From Phycisphaerae bacterium (GTDB lineage: Bacteria > Planctomycetota > Phycisphaerae > UBA1845): a stretch of DNA of 64,000 nt. The position numbers were made by a program, and so were the translations under genes. The stretch lies in the NCBI GenBank assembly GCA_028289375.1, contig JANQQK010000014.1:1-64000 (forward strand), in the 5' to 3' direction. Shown here in pieces: positions 43,074 through 52,446 of this stretch (position 1 is its first letter; each line of letters begins with the position of its first letter). The notes under the pieces were generated by a model that was not told the DNA's origin, searched no databases, and saw only the letters and a list, made by a program, of their open reading frames with translations.

Positions 43074-43889
43074 TCAAGCGCTCCGCAACGTCTCAACCAG
43101 CCGCCTGACGCGTCCCCGATCGACGTCCTCGCGCCAATCTCCTTTCTTCTTGCACGACGACCCGACGAGCAGCACATCGGCAATCCGCCCCAACGCCGCG
43201 ATATTCGACACGTCAACGCCCGACCCCACGACAACCCGAACGCCAAGCCCCGTAACCGCCTCAACATCCGCCACCACCGGAGCGTCCCCCGTCTGAACGC
43301 CCGTGATGATCAACCCATCCGCACGGCAATACACTGCCCCCATCGCCTGCTCCCGCACGCTCAGGTCCCCGGTGATCGCATTGGCACAGTGTTTCTTCTT
43401 GATGTCGGTCCAGATCTCAACATGATCCGCGCCAAGATGCGCTCGACGACGCAGAATGTTGGCCGCGTCTCCCTCGATGATCCCCTCGTCCGCCACGTGC
43501 GCGTACACGAACCCCTCCGCACGCACGAAATCAAGTCCACACGTCACAGCCACGTCCAGAGCAGCCAGATCAGCCCCCGCCAACACCTGAATGCCGATCG
43601 GCATCTTCGGATACGCCGCCCGAACATCAGCCGCCACCACAGCCATCCCCGCCATGGTCCCCGCGTCAACGACCGTTCGCTGATACGGCGTGTCATGCGT
43701 GTTTTCAATCAGAAGTCCGTCGACCCCGCCAGCCACGTACCGCTCAGCGTCCCGCATCGCCGACCGACGAACGGCATTCAAATCCCCCCGCCATCCAGGA
43801 CTGCCACACAACGGATGAACATGCACGCACCCCACGAACACACACCCGCGTCGTCCCAGCCTGTCCAATTGCCCCGCCAATGTCGTCAC
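43074..43889 (-). CDS. BtpA/SgcQ-family TIM-barrel protein
   Basis: A 271-residue BtpA-family protein: FVGCVHVHPLCGSPG at the N-terminus, GGVDGLLIENTHDTPYQ, FVRAEGFVYAHVADEGII, the GADHVEIWTDIKKKH strand-loop, and a C-terminal phosphate-type loop VVVGSGVDVSNIAAL. Named after a cyanobacterial photosystem I biogenesis factor; in non-phototrophs the family is thought to be a sugar-phosphate or nucleoside-type TIM-barrel enzyme. No photosynthesis genes are present here. It is followed by a LuxR-type regulator on the same strand. Confidence 0.8.
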   Translation of the reverse strand: MTTLAGQLDRLGRRGCVFVGCVHVHPLCGSPGWRGDLNAVRRSAMRDAERYVAGGVDGLLIENTHDTPYQRTVVDAGTMAGMAVVAADVRAAYPKMPIGIQVLAGADLAALDVAVTCGLDFVRAEGFVYAHVADEGIIEGDAANILRRRAHLGADHVEIWTDIKKKHCANAITGDLSVREQAMGAVYCRADGLIITGVQTGDAPVVADVEAVTGLGVRVVVGSGVDVSNIAALGRIADVLLVGSSCKKKGDWREDVDRGRVRRLVETLRSA

Positions 43890-43923
43890 CTACCCGCGCG
43901 CTTCATCACCAACCCGGCACGCA

Positions 43924-44568
43924 TCAGTCATCGTCAATCAAGCCTTCGCGATGCGCGTAACGTACCAGATCAATCGACTTCTGCAGACCAAGGTCGCGCA
44001 CCAGTCGGCGCTTGCGATACTCCACCGTGCTCGGCGCAACACCAATCTCTTCCGCCAGTTGCTTCGACGTCCAACCCCGACAAACCCCCACCATCAGCCG
44101 ACGATGATCCCGCGTAACATCACTTGAACGCAACAGCGCACGCGCTCCTTGCCCGGACTTAAACCGCCCTTCAATCGACTGCCCCATGAACCACTCAGCA
44201 TTCGCCGCCAACGTCAACCCCCGGTGCAACATCGCCGCCGAATCCGACATCGACACAACACAGTGAATCCGACACGACAGCGCAGCCGAAATCAAATAGT
44301 CACGCACCTCATGCAAACAGACAACAAGCGGGACATTCAACTTCGCAGCCTCCCGCAAGAGTGCCACACCACTGTCGTCACACGACACACCCACGACCAC
44401 GACATCCACATCACCGACGACCGCCGCGAATTCACCCACGCGCGACGCCACCATCGCGACCTCAACCACCCCCGACTCCGAAACCGCAGCCTCGATCGCA
44501 TCACCCATCAGTGGCAACGCATCCAATACCCCCACGCGCAGGACTTCCGCCCCTGTCACACCCGCCAT
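43924..44568 (-). CDS. LuxR-type regulator with receiver-like domain lacking phospho-Asp
   Basis: A 214-residue protein with an N-terminal receiver-like domain (LRVGVLDALPLMGDAIEAAV) and a C-terminal GerE/LuxR HTH (VCRGWTSKQLAEEIGVAPSTVEYRKRRLVRDLG, landmarks only). The usual phospho-acceptor position (xxxxD) reads VVVVG, so phosphorylation is unlikely and it may respond to a ligand or partner. Start Met 44568 has GGTGG upstream; an earlier Met (44604) is possible. The gene is 34 bases upstream of the BtpA-like gene, suggesting they are co-transcribed. Confidence 0.75.
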   Translation of the reverse strand: MAGVTGAEVLRVGVLDALPLMGDAIEAAVSESGVVEVAMVASRVGEFAAVVGDVDVVVVGVSCDDSGVALLREAAKLNVPLVVCLHEVRDYLISAALSCRIHCVVSMSDSAAMLHRGLTLAANAEWFMGQSIEGRFKSGQGARALLRSSDVTRDHRRLMVGVCRGWTSKQLAEEIGVAPSTVEYRKRRLVRDLGLQKSIDLVRYAHREGLIDDD

Positions 44569-44694
44569 TGAATCACCACCTCGCTTCGTCATCGTCCGAC
44601 TCATGGTTCTACCTCAACGCACACCCGAACACACCGGGTATTAAACTGCGCAAAGCGAATGCTACGTGAACCGGCTGCAACACTCAATGACAAT

Positions 44695-46044
44695 CTAATT
44701 CGACCCTTCACCATCACCCGCCATCAGACAATACAGATGCGACGACGATCTCAGAAACAATCGACCATCAATCGCACAGAGCGACGATATGGTATAACCA
44801 TCGTCCAGTTCATTCGTCGCCAGCTTCCGAAACGCCGGACCTGCCGCCAACACCGTTGTCACCGCCGACTCATTGGTCACGTACAGCTTTCCATCGGCCA
44901 AAATCGGCGACGTGCTCACCGTCCCGATCGCCGTCCGTTCAGGCCCCCAAACCGTCTCACCCGACCTCGCATCCACGCAACTCACCACGCCTCGATCACT
45001 GCACAGGTACAGGCAACGACCATCACACACCGGCGTCGGCACGTCCGGTGCAGCCTTGCCCTCATACCGCCATGCCACCGCAGCATCACCCGCCTCCGCC
45101 GCCATTAACCTGACCGCCAACAGCGGCTTAACCCGCGTCGGCGCATACAGCAGATCATCCATCACCACCGGCGACGCCACAATTCGGTAATTCTGCGCCT
45201 TCTGCGGATTCAAACCCCCGACCCGCCACAACTCCCTCCCCTTCGCCGGATCGTACCCCGTCACGTAGTCCGCCCCGGTCACAATCAATCGCTTCTTTCC
45301 GCCGACCATGGCCATGACCGGCGTCGTGTAGGCATCCGGCGCCTCAGCCGGTGCATCCGTCACGCGCTTCGTCTTCCACACCGTTTTCCCATCGCCCGCA
45401 TCCATCGCCAGCACATACGACGGATCATCCGTCACCGCCCCGTGCAGCACCTCGATGTACAACCGCCCATCATCCAGCAGCGGTGACGACGCATAACCCC
45501 AGTACAACCCGAACTTGCCATACTCCGCCTGCAAATCACGCCGCCACTCTTCCTTGCCCGCAACATCGAACTTCGCCACCACCCCCGTCCCGCTCATCGC
45601 CCACACGTGCCGCCCATCCGTTACCGGCGACGGCGACGCCATGTTCTGCTTGCCATACAGCGTGTTGTTGCTGCACAGTTTGACTTCCCAGACCTTCCGC
45701 CCGTCCCGCACATCGAAACACATCAGCAGAATGTCATCCCCACCAGGCTGATTCCGTCCGCCGTACGGAAACCGACGAACCACATTGCCATCATCATCCC
45801 GTTTCACCGGCGCAGACGGCGTCGTCAGAAAGAGTCGATCCCCCCATACCACCGGCGTCGATCCGCCCCAGGACGGCAGCGGCACCTTCCACGCCACGTT
45901 CTTCGACTCCGACCACACCATCGGCAAATCCGTCGCAGACGACGTCCCGTTGTGCGACGGCCCCCGCCACTGAGGCCAATGGACTTCGGCGACCGCGCCC
46001 GATAGCGGCAGCACCGACAGAAGAATCGCAAGACAACATTTCAT
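44695..46044 (-). CDS. exported PQQ-like beta-propeller protein
   Basis: A 449-residue exported protein with signal peptide (KCCLAILLSVLPLSGAVA) and a seven- or eight-bladed PQQ-like propeller made of W-containing repeats (PQWRGPSHNGTS, GGSTPVVWGDRLFL, DGRKVWEVKL, GASSPLL-type, GKTVWKT, GKLYVTNES). Such proteins bind nothing or act as scaffold; no dehydrogenase-type catalytic residues are seen. The start Met 46044 has AAGGAAA upstream; a longer frame to 46077 is less likely. Its neighbours do not suggest a pathway. Confidence 0.8.
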   Translation of the reverse strand: MKCCLAILLSVLPLSGAVAEVHWPQWRGPSHNGTSSATDLPMVWSESKNVAWKVPLPSWGGSTPVVWGDRLFLTTPSAPVKRDDDGNVVRRFPYGGRNQPGGDDILLMCFDVRDGRKVWEVKLCSNNTLYGKQNMASPSPVTDGRHVWAMSGTGVVAKFDVAGKEEWRRDLQAEYGKFGLYWGYASSPLLDDGRLYIEVLHGAVTDDPSYVLAMDAGDGKTVWKTKRVTDAPAEAPDAYTTPVMAMVGGKKRLIVTGADYVTGYDPAKGRELWRVGGLNPQKAQNYRIVASPVVMDDLLYAPTRVKPLLAVRLMAAEAGDAAVAWRYEGKAAPDVPTPVCDGRCLYLCSDRGVVSCVDARSGETVWGPERTAIGTVSTSPILADGKLYVTNESAVTTVLAAGPAFRKLATNELDDGYTISSLCAIDGRLFLRSSSHLYCLMAGDGEGSN

Positions 46045-46228
46045 GGCGTTTCCTTTCACATCGTCGTGTCCGAGCACTTGCGCAGGCTAGCCAATCCGCA
46101 CACCCAACGGCAAGAACCAACCCGCCCGCGCCACAGGTTCTCACATTTGCACCGCCGAATCCGCCCGCCTACGATGAAACGAGGACAACGCACCACGAAC
46201 ACACTGGATTAACGCGAAGGAAAGAACC

Positions 46229-46951
46229 GTGAAGTCGCTCAACCTGATCATCCTCGGATTCATGACAGCCGTCGCCACCGCCGATCAACCCCAGCGAACG
46301 GTCGAAGACGTCGAGAAGGAAGTCAAAGCCAAACTCGCCAAGATCAAGACCCTCAAAGCCGCCATGGTCATGGAAACCGAACTCATGTTCGAAGACTACC
46401 GCCACCAGGCATTCGACAACGGCACCTTCGAATACACCGTCAAGAAGGGAAAGACCATCTACCGCAAGGAGCTGACCACCTACGAACTCAGCGAAGCCGA
46501 AGGCAAACGCCACGAGGCCCACGGCTCACACCTGACCATCTCGGACGGCACATTCTCCTTCGGTATTCGCGAGGTCAACGGCAAACAGACCGCATACAAG
46601 ATGAACCAGCTCGAGCAGTATGGCAGCGACCCCTTCATGGAATTGCGAACCAACGGCGACATCACCCTCCGGCCCGATGACAACGTCGGCGACCACGAAT
46701 GCCTCGTCGTCCGCACCACACCGACCGAAGCCCACGGCGATACGACCATCAGCGGCTACGTCGATTACTTCTTCGACAAGAAGCTCGGCGTCATGCGAAA
46801 GTACGTCGCCTACGGACCAGAGAACCAACTCATGCGCACGGCGAGGTTCTCTGATTTCGAAATCAACAAACCGATCAGTCCCAATCGTTTCAAATTCGTC
46901 AAACCGGTAAGCGTTTCAGTCGTCGACCTCACCAAACCGCGAGGCAATTAG
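46229..46951 (+). CDS. exported LolA-like/DUF1571-type protein
   Basis: A 240-residue exported protein with a signal peptide (LIILGFMTAVATA). The GTG at 46229 has AAGGAAAG upstream. The body is a half-barrel-like beta sheet with the recurrent text FEYTVKKGKTIYRKEL, DGTFSFGIRE, TTISGYVDYFFDKKLGVMRKY, reminiscent of LolA-like or DUF1571 outer-membrane-lipid-carrier folds. Divergent from the propeller gene, convergent with the S9 peptidase. Function inferred only by fold. Confidence 0.6.
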   Translation: MKSLNLIILGFMTAVATADQPQRTVEDVEKEVKAKLAKIKTLKAAMVMETELMFEDYRHQAFDNGTFEYTVKKGKTIYRKELTTYELSEAEGKRHEAHGSHLTISDGTFSFGIREVNGKQTAYKMNQLEQYGSDPFMELRTNGDITLRPDDNVGDHECLVVRTTPTEAHGDTTISGYVDYFFDKKLGVMRKYVAYGPENQLMRTARFSDFEINKPISPNRFKFVKPVSVSVVDLTKPRGN

Positions 46952-46962
46952 CACAGCCACAG

Positions 46963-47024
46963 CGGATTCCGAACACGCCACGGCCTCAGAATCCGTTGCC
47001 CGCTTCGCTGCCGGATCGGGCAAC
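46963..47024. terminator. two hairpins between convergent genes (46.95 and 47.05 kb)
   Basis: CGGATTC/GAATCCG (46963-46969 with 46989-46995) and GTTGCCCG/CGGGCAAC (46995-47002 with 47017-47024) form stems between the convergent ends of two genes. There is no T-run, so they may be RNA ends for Rho-assisted termination or have a structural role. Confidence 0.3.
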
Positions 47025-47046
47025 TCTGTCAGCGTGCCGATTGTCG

Positions 47047-49149
47047 TCAATTCACGTCGGCCGCCGGCTCTTCCGCCGTGTCACTCGAACCGCCGAGCAC
47101 ATGATGCTCGAACCACTTCAGATCCCACTCCATCTTCGCCTTGCGATGCGTGTACGTCCGCAGCCCATGCCCCGCGCCCGGGTACACGAGCAGCTCCGTC
47201 GGCACCTTGATGTAGTGATACAAACTGCGATACAAGCCGCGACTGTGCCCCGGAGGACAACGCGGATCATTTTCACCCACGTGAATCAGCGTCGGCGTTG
47301 TCACCTTGTCCACGTTGTAAAGCGGCGAACTCTTCCGAAGCTTGTCCGTCGTCCACGGAAAACCCTTGCTGAAGTTGATCACATGCCCCGGAGTGTCCTC
47401 CTCCAACCACTGCAACGTCGTATCAAACACGCCGGCCCCCGTACTCGCCGCCTTGAACCGCGTCGTATTCGTGATCATGCAATTGGTCAGGAACCCGCCA
47501 TTGCTCCACCCCATCACCGCGAGTTTGTCCGGATCACCGACACCACGCTCGATCATCGCATCAACACCGGTCAGAATATCCTGCACATCGATGTCGTTCT
47601 TGCGGCCAATCAGCCCGACCAGAAACTCATCACCATACCCGGTTGACCCACGATAGTTCGGGCTGAACAGCGCCCAACCCTTCGCAGCCATCAACGCACG
47701 ACCGTAGATCCAGAAGCGGAACTCAAACTGCGTCGACGATGTCGGCCCACCATGCAACTCCACCACCATCGGCAGACGATCGCCCGCCTTGTAATCCGGC
47801 GGCAACTCGAGAATCCCCTCGCACTCCGTCCCATCGCTGCTCGTCCACTTCACAACCTCGATCTGAGGCAGCTTCCACGTATCCACCTGCGGATTGATCT
47901 TTGTCAGCCGCACTGGTTCGTCCAGCGATGCTTCAACCGTCCACAGGAACAGATCCGGCGGGTGCGTCACCGTGCTCATCGACGACACGAGTTGTGAGCC
48001 ATCCGAGGTGAACCGAAAGTTCTTCACGGACACGTCACCAGGCGTCAGCGTCACCGCGTCCCCCTGCGTGCCACCGCCAATCCCCGGCAAACACTGCACC
48101 CGCGTCCGCGCGTGGTCATCCGCCGAAAAACAAAAGTCCCGCGATCCCGGCTTCCAGTGCATCGGCCCAACGACATACACCTCGTTCGGACGCGTCAGCT
48201 TCTGCGTCCCGACGTGACCGTCGTCATCAAACTCAGCCACAAACACCTCACCCGGGTACCCATCAAAATCAACGCGAAACGCCAACGCCCGACTGTCATC
48301 CGCCCAACTCAGCCCCAGCATCCACCCATAAGGCGACGGCGCCTCCGCTCGCCACTGCCGGTCCGGCAACGTCGTGATCTGCCCAGACTTGGCGTCAAAC
48401 ACGTCCGCCCGCGACCAGCCTTCATTGGTGATCAGCTCCGCCGTCGGTGTCGTCAGCATCGCCACGTATCGTTCATCAGGCGACACGTCGAACTCCCCGA
48501 TCACCCGCTCCTCGTCGATGATCTTCTCCTCCCGCCAACTGGTCAGATCCAACTTCCAGATCTGCGAGTACTTCACCACCCCATGCCCATACTCCAGGTC
48601 ACCGAACTCATCGCGCAGCGACTTCCAAGGATCGTCAGCCACGTGCTTCTTCTTCGTCGCGTAGTAGACCGTCTTCCCATCCGCCGATAGCTCAAACCCG
48701 TTCACGCCATCCTTCACACGCGTCACCGGTTGCAGGTCGCCACCATTCGGACTCATGCGCCATACCTGCGTCTTGCCGTTGTATGGTGGCTTCTTGCCGT
48801 CGTGGCGCTTGCGTGAACTCGTGAAATAGATCCACCGCCCATCCGGACTCCACTGCGGCGCTCCGATCGACTTGCCCTCATACGTCAGCCGCTCCCGTTC
48901 CTGTGAGCCGATCGACAGCAACCACAAATCACGAACCCGGCCATCCTCAGCCTTGTCCCAACGCGACTCGACGTACGCGACACGAAGTCCGTCCGGCGAG
49001 ACGTCAAACGCCCCGATCCCCGCGATCGAGAAGTAGTCCTCCGCCACCAGATCGTGGTCCCGCACAGGGGTAACGTCCCCCGCCGCGATCCCCACAGCAC
49101 CCCAAAACACTCCGGCCAGCACCAACCCACGCAGCGTTTGCAACGGCAT
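47047..49149 (-). CDS. exported prolyl-oligopeptidase (S9) family peptidase
   Basis: A 700-residue exported protease with signal peptide (LVLAGVFWGAVGIAAG). The N-terminal half is a seven-bladed propeller (repeats such as DVSPDGLRVAYVESRWD, QWSPDGRWIYFTSSR); the C-terminal alpha/beta-hydrolase holds the catalytic Ser in GWSNGG (about residue 550), Asp in HVGENDPRCPPG and His in GAGHG. It resembles the dipeptidyl-peptidase IV/acyl-peptide hydrolase branch, probably cleaving short peptides outside the cytoplasm. Start Met 49149 has GAGGG upstream; an upstream ATG (49170) is possible. Confidence 0.9.
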   Translation of the reverse strand: MPLQTLRGLVLAGVFWGAVGIAAGDVTPVRDHDLVAEDYFSIAGIGAFDVSPDGLRVAYVESRWDKAEDGRVRDLWLLSIGSQERERLTYEGKSIGAPQWSPDGRWIYFTSSRKRHDGKKPPYNGKTQVWRMSPNGGDLQPVTRVKDGVNGFELSADGKTVYYATKKKHVADDPWKSLRDEFGDLEYGHGVVKYSQIWKLDLTSWREEKIIDEERVIGEFDVSPDERYVAMLTTPTAELITNEGWSRADVFDAKSGQITTLPDRQWRAEAPSPYGWMLGLSWADDSRALAFRVDFDGYPGEVFVAEFDDDGHVGTQKLTRPNEVYVVGPMHWKPGSRDFCFSADDHARTRVQCLPGIGGGTQGDAVTLTPGDVSVKNFRFTSDGSQLVSSMSTVTHPPDLFLWTVEASLDEPVRLTKINPQVDTWKLPQIEVVKWTSSDGTECEGILELPPDYKAGDRLPMVVELHGGPTSSTQFEFRFWIYGRALMAAKGWALFSPNYRGSTGYGDEFLVGLIGRKNDIDVQDILTGVDAMIERGVGDPDKLAVMGWSNGGFLTNCMITNTTRFKAASTGAGVFDTTLQWLEEDTPGHVINFSKGFPWTTDKLRKSSPLYNVDKVTTPTLIHVGENDPRCPPGHSRGLYRSLYHYIKVPTELLVYPGAGHGLRTYTHRKAKMEWDLKWFEHHVLGGSSDTAEEPAADVN

Positions 49150-49347
49150 CAAACAGCCCTCTCGTTTCATCGATTCTCAAAGTCTCGCTTCATCACCGGC
49201 CCGGCATTGTCACCAACCAGGACCAATCCCACAACCACCACAAATCCCCCTTCAGCCGCCAGAATCGCCCCTTTCGACACAAAAATACAACCGGAATCCC
49301 CGATTTATTGAACCCAAATGATCGAAATCGCGTATGATAAGAAAAGG

Positions 49348-49362
49348 GCACCAATTTGGTGC
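49348..49362. promoter_or_regulatory. palindrome GCACCAATTTGGTGC upstream of the sigma-factor gene
   Basis: GCACCAA-T-TTGGTGC is a perfect 7+1+7 dyad just downstream of a -10-like TATGAT (49332-49337) and 77 bases before the start. Near-identical sites lie upstream of the SUF operon (13/15 identical at 57198-57212; 11-bp core at 57254-57264). It overlaps a larger GGGCACC / GGTGCCC inverted repeat (49346-49375). Probable operator. Confidence 0.55.
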
Positions 49363-49438
49363 GGAATAGGTGCCCACCAAGCAAGGGCAGTATCCGCAAA
49401 TGGCTGTCTGTCAGGCAGGCAGTGGAAGGGAATCACCC

Positions 49439-50239
49439 ATGGTGTACACGAATCTGCAACCAAACCCATGCGACATCGCTACGCAGCAAATGTGGTTCGT
49501 CCCGGACCACCGCATCCGCTCGAAGTCTGCAGCCGAGACCGCCGAGCGGGTCGTCGCATGGATCAAGACGGGCGAGGGGCTCGATGAAAAGCCGGACGAG
49601 CAGGTGCTCTTCCGCGCCCTGCACACATGTGCATGGCGAACAACGCGACAGCCGCGAAAAGTGAAAGTGTCCTGCCAAGAGCGGCGCCTCTGGGCCAAAC
49701 GGTGGCGGACCATCCGTGAGCATCTGGTCAAAGCCAACCTCGGTTTGGTCTTCATGCTCCTGACGCGCTTCCCATCGCCGCAGGCCTTCGAAGACGACAT
49801 GCGAAGCGACGCATTGATGGCCCTCGGACGCGCCGTCGAGCGCTTCAACCCGTGGCGGGGAATTAAGTTCAGCACGTTCGCCTGCAACGTCATCGTGCGT
49901 GATCTCGTCCGCCGGTCGCGATCGACCGGTCGCCACCAGCGCCTCTTCCCGACGCAACACGAATCGTGGCATGAGTCACCCATCGAAAGCGCAGACCCAC
50001 TGCAGGCACTGCGGACCGATCGCCTTCGGAGAGCGATCAACCACAACCTGGCCGAGCTGTCCGATCTCGAGACCGCCATCATCGCACAGCGTTTCCCGCG
50101 CGACCACGGTGAGCGGCAGACGCTTCAGGAACTCGGAAACACACTGGGCATGAGCAAGGAACGCGTCCGCCAGATCGAAATGCGGGCCATCGACAAACTC
50201 CGCGATGTCCTCGACGAGGACCCCGTGCTTCAGGTCTGA
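49439..50239 (+). CDS. sigma-70 family RNA polymerase sigma factor
   Basis: A 266-residue sigma factor. Region 2 is at about 95-160 (NLGLVFMLLTRF, DDMRSDALMALGRAVERFNPWRGIKFSTFA, with the -10-recognition stretch) and region 4 at about 205-255 (LSDLETAIIAQRF, GNTLGMSKERVRQIEMRAIDKLR). It lacks region 1.1 and the long non-conserved insert, so it is smaller than RpoD and likely an alternative group 2/3 factor. The ATG at 49439 has GGAAGGGAATC upstream. It is convergent with the SUF operon and followed by a terminator; its promoter region carries the palindrome shared with that operon. Confidence 0.85.
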   Translation: MVYTNLQPNPCDIATQQMWFVPDHRIRSKSAAETAERVVAWIKTGEGLDEKPDEQVLFRALHTCAWRTTRQPRKVKVSCQERRLWAKRWRTIREHLVKANLGLVFMLLTRFPSPQAFEDDMRSDALMALGRAVERFNPWRGIKFSTFACNVIVRDLVRRSRSTGRHQRLFPTQHESWHESPIESADPLQALRTDRLRRAINHNLAELSDLETAIIAQRFPRDHGERQTLQELGNTLGMSKERVRQIEMRAIDKLRDVLDEDPVLQV

Positions 50240-50275
50240 CGCAAAGACGCGACGGCACAACCCCGAAAAAGCAAC

Positions 50276-50309
50276 GAACCTCGGCACCGATGGGTGTCGA
50301 GGTTCTTTT
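50276..50309 (+). terminator. intrinsic terminator behind the sigma-factor gene
   Basis: A 13-bp stem (GAACCTCGGCACC, 50276-50288, with GGTGTCGAGGTTC, 50293-50305; one G-T pair) with a 4-base loop is followed by four T residues. It ends the sigma-factor transcript and may also act, less well, on the convergent suf transcript. Confidence 0.8.
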
Positions 50310-50334
50310 GTTTCATCATCAGCAAGATGTGCGA

Positions 50335-50712
50335 CTACGGACCGAGATTCAGCGCCAGCTTGGCAGACTCAGACATCAGATCCGGCGACCATGGCGGCTC
50401 CCAGACCAGTTCCAGCGTTACGTCTGTCACGCCATCAACAGACCTGATGCGGTTTTCCACCTCGCCAGGCAGCGAACCAGCCACCGGACACGCCGGCGAT
50501 GTCAGCGTCATCTTCACATCCACGACCCCTTCCGCCGTCACATCGAGGTTGTAGATAAGCCCCAGTTCGTAGATGTTGACCGGAATTTCAGGGTCGTACA
50601 CCGTCTGCACAACCTCGATGATCTGCGCTTCCAGCGCCTGCGCCTTCAGTTTGTCGACAGGCGATTCAATGCCCGTCGCTTTCGCTTGATTGTCCCCGGT
50701 GGATTCGGTCAT
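50335..50712 (-). CDS. sufT: SufT-like DUF59/MIP18-family protein
   Basis: A 125-residue DUF59 protein with VYDPEIPVNIYELGLIYNLDV, TLTSPACPVAGSLP (the conserved Cys) and LELVWEPPWSPDLMS. SufT-like proteins help in Fe-S cluster maturation. It is the last gene of the suf operon; start Met 50712 (MTESTGDNQ) is 8 bases after the sufU stop region, and a longer frame to 50742 would overlap sufU. Length and order (sufU-sufT) are common in bacterial suf operons. Confidence 0.85.
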   Translation of the reverse strand: MTESTGDNQAKATGIESPVDKLKAQALEAQIIEVVQTVYDPEIPVNIYELGLIYNLDVTAEGVVDVKMTLTSPACPVAGSLPGEVENRIRSVDGVTDVTLELVWEPPWSPDLMSESAKLALNLGP

Positions 50713-50719
50713 CGATGGA

Positions 50720-51175
50720 TCATTCCGTCGAAATCTGCTCATTCTCGCCGTCGAGCGCGGCCTTTAACGTATGCCACGCCAACGTCGCACACTTCACCCG
50801 CGCCGGGTAATTGCACACATTTGAAAACACCGCCAGTTTCCCCATGCTGTCCGGAGTCGGCGGTTCCTCATCGGTCTCCCCGGTCACCAGTCCATGAAAC
50901 CGCTGAAACGTCTTCTTCGCCTCTTCGAGGGTCTTGCCCTTCAGCGCTTCGGTCATCAGCGAAGCCGACGCCGTGGAAATCGCACAGCCCGACCCTTCAA
51001 ACGCGACATCTTTCACGACGTCGCCATCAAGCTTGATCGTCACCGACACGTGATCGCCACACAGCGGGTTGAACCCTTCCGCCTGACGATCCGCCGGATC
51101 GACCTTCCGCCGATTCCGCGGACTCTTGTTGTGGTCCAGGATCAGTTCCTGATAAAGGTCGAGCGTGTCATCCAT
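50720..51175 (-). CDS. sufU: SufU Fe-S scaffold / zinc-dependent sulfurtransferase
   Basis: A 151-residue SufU-type protein. The three conserved cysteines occur in NPLCGDH, GSGCAIS and RVKCATL, plus the family Asp in PLCGD. SufU accepts sulfur from SufS and passes it to the assembly complex. It starts at 51175, overlapping the sufS stop by one base, so translation is coupled. Confidence 0.9.
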   Translation of the reverse strand: MDDTLDLYQELILDHNKSPRNRRKVDPADRQAEGFNPLCGDHVSVTIKLDGDVVKDVAFEGSGCAISTASASLMTEALKGKTLEEAKKTFQRFHGLVTGETDEEPPTPDSMGKLAVFSNVCNYPARVKCATLAWHTLKAALDGENEQISTE

Positions 51176-52443
51176 CAGCCAAACACCGAAATCACTTCAT
51201 CAATCGCCGACGCCAGTGCGTCGATCTCATCCTTCGTATTGTAGAACGCAAATGACGCACGAACAGTGGCTGGCACGCCAAATCGCTGCATCACCGGCTG
51301 AGCACAATGATGCCCTGTCCGAACGGCGATCCCATGCTGATCCATGATCGTGCCCACGTCGTGCGGGTGCACGTTCTCAATCACGAACGACATCACCGAC
51401 GCCTTGTTGCTCGACGTTCCGATCACGCGGACGGACGACAACGACGCGAACACCTCGTTCGCATGCTCAAGCAACTCATGCTCATAATTCGCGATACGCT
51501 GCATTCCGATGGCCGACACATAATCCAACGCCGCACCCATCCCGATCACGCCGGCGATGTTGGGCGTCCCAGCCTCGAACTTGTACGGAATATCGTTGTA
51601 GATGGTCCGATCGAAGCTGACCGACTTGATCATGTCGCCGCCACCGCGATACGGCGGCATCTTCTCCAGCAGCTCGTAGCGGGCATACAATGCGCCGACT
51701 CCCGTCGGTCCGAAAACCTTGTGACCGGAAAACGCGTAGAAATCGCAATCCAGATCCGCCACGTCCACGGGCATGTGCGGCATACCCTGCGCCCCATCCA
51801 CCAACACGCGAACGCCGCGCTCATGAGCAGCCGCCACCATCTCCGCCACCGGATTCACCGTCCCCAAAGCATTGGACACATGTCCGATGGCCACAAACTT
51901 CGTCCTGTCACTCAGGAGTTCGCAGAACGAATCCAGCGGCACCTCACCAGCGTCGTTGATCGGAACAACCTTCAGTGACGCACCGGTCTGCTCGCAAACC
52001 AATTGCCAGGGGACGATGTTCGAGTGATGCTCCAACTCGGTCAGCAGAATCTCATCACCCGGTCCAACCAAAGGTCGCACGTAGGACTGCGCCACCAGAT
52101 TGATCGCGTCGGTCGTCCCACCGGTGAAGACAATCTCTTCGACACGTCCGGCATTGATGAACGCCCGCACCTTGCGACGCGCCTCCTCATACAACGCCGT
52201 CGCCTTCACGCTGAGCTTGTACACCGCGCGATGAATGTTCGCGTTCTGCGCACCGTAATACTGCAGCAGCGTGTCGATGACCGATTGAGGTTTCTGCGTC
52301 GTGGCGGCGTTGTCCAGATAGACCAGCGGTTTGTCGCGCACCGTCTGACGCAGAATCGGAAAGTCTTCGCGAATCCGCTGAACATCAAACGGCTCAACCG
52401 TATGGGACGAACCCACCATCACCGAGGCATCGACCTCAGCCAT
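51175..52443 (-). CDS. sufS: SufS cysteine desulfurase
   Basis: A 422-residue PLP-dependent cysteine desulfurase (class V aminotransferase fold). PLP lysine in SGHKVFGPTGVGALY (about residue 238); active-site Cys in TGHHCAQPV (about 376); LDNAATTQKPQSV near the N-terminus. It mobilises sulfur from cysteine for Fe-S clusters. The gene lies between sufD (3-base gap) and sufU (overlap). Confidence 0.95.
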   Translation of the reverse strand: MAEVDASVMVGSSHTVEPFDVQRIREDFPILRQTVRDKPLVYLDNAATTQKPQSVIDTLLQYYGAQNANIHRAVYKLSVKATALYEEARRKVRAFINAGRVEEIVFTGGTTDAINLVAQSYVRPLVGPGDEILLTELEHHSNIVPWQLVCEQTGASLKVVPINDAGEVPLDSFCELLSDRTKFVAIGHVSNALGTVNPVAEMVAAAHERGVRVLVDGAQGMPHMPVDVADLDCDFYAFSGHKVFGPTGVGALYARYELLEKMPPYRGGGDMIKSVSFDRTIYNDIPYKFEAGTPNIAGVIGMGAALDYVSAIGMQRIANYEHELLEHANEVFASLSSVRVIGTSSNKASVMSFVIENVHPHDVGTIMDQHGIAVRTGHHCAQPVMQRFGVPATVRASFAFYNTKDEIDALASAIDEVISVFG

Positions 52444-52446
52444 CAG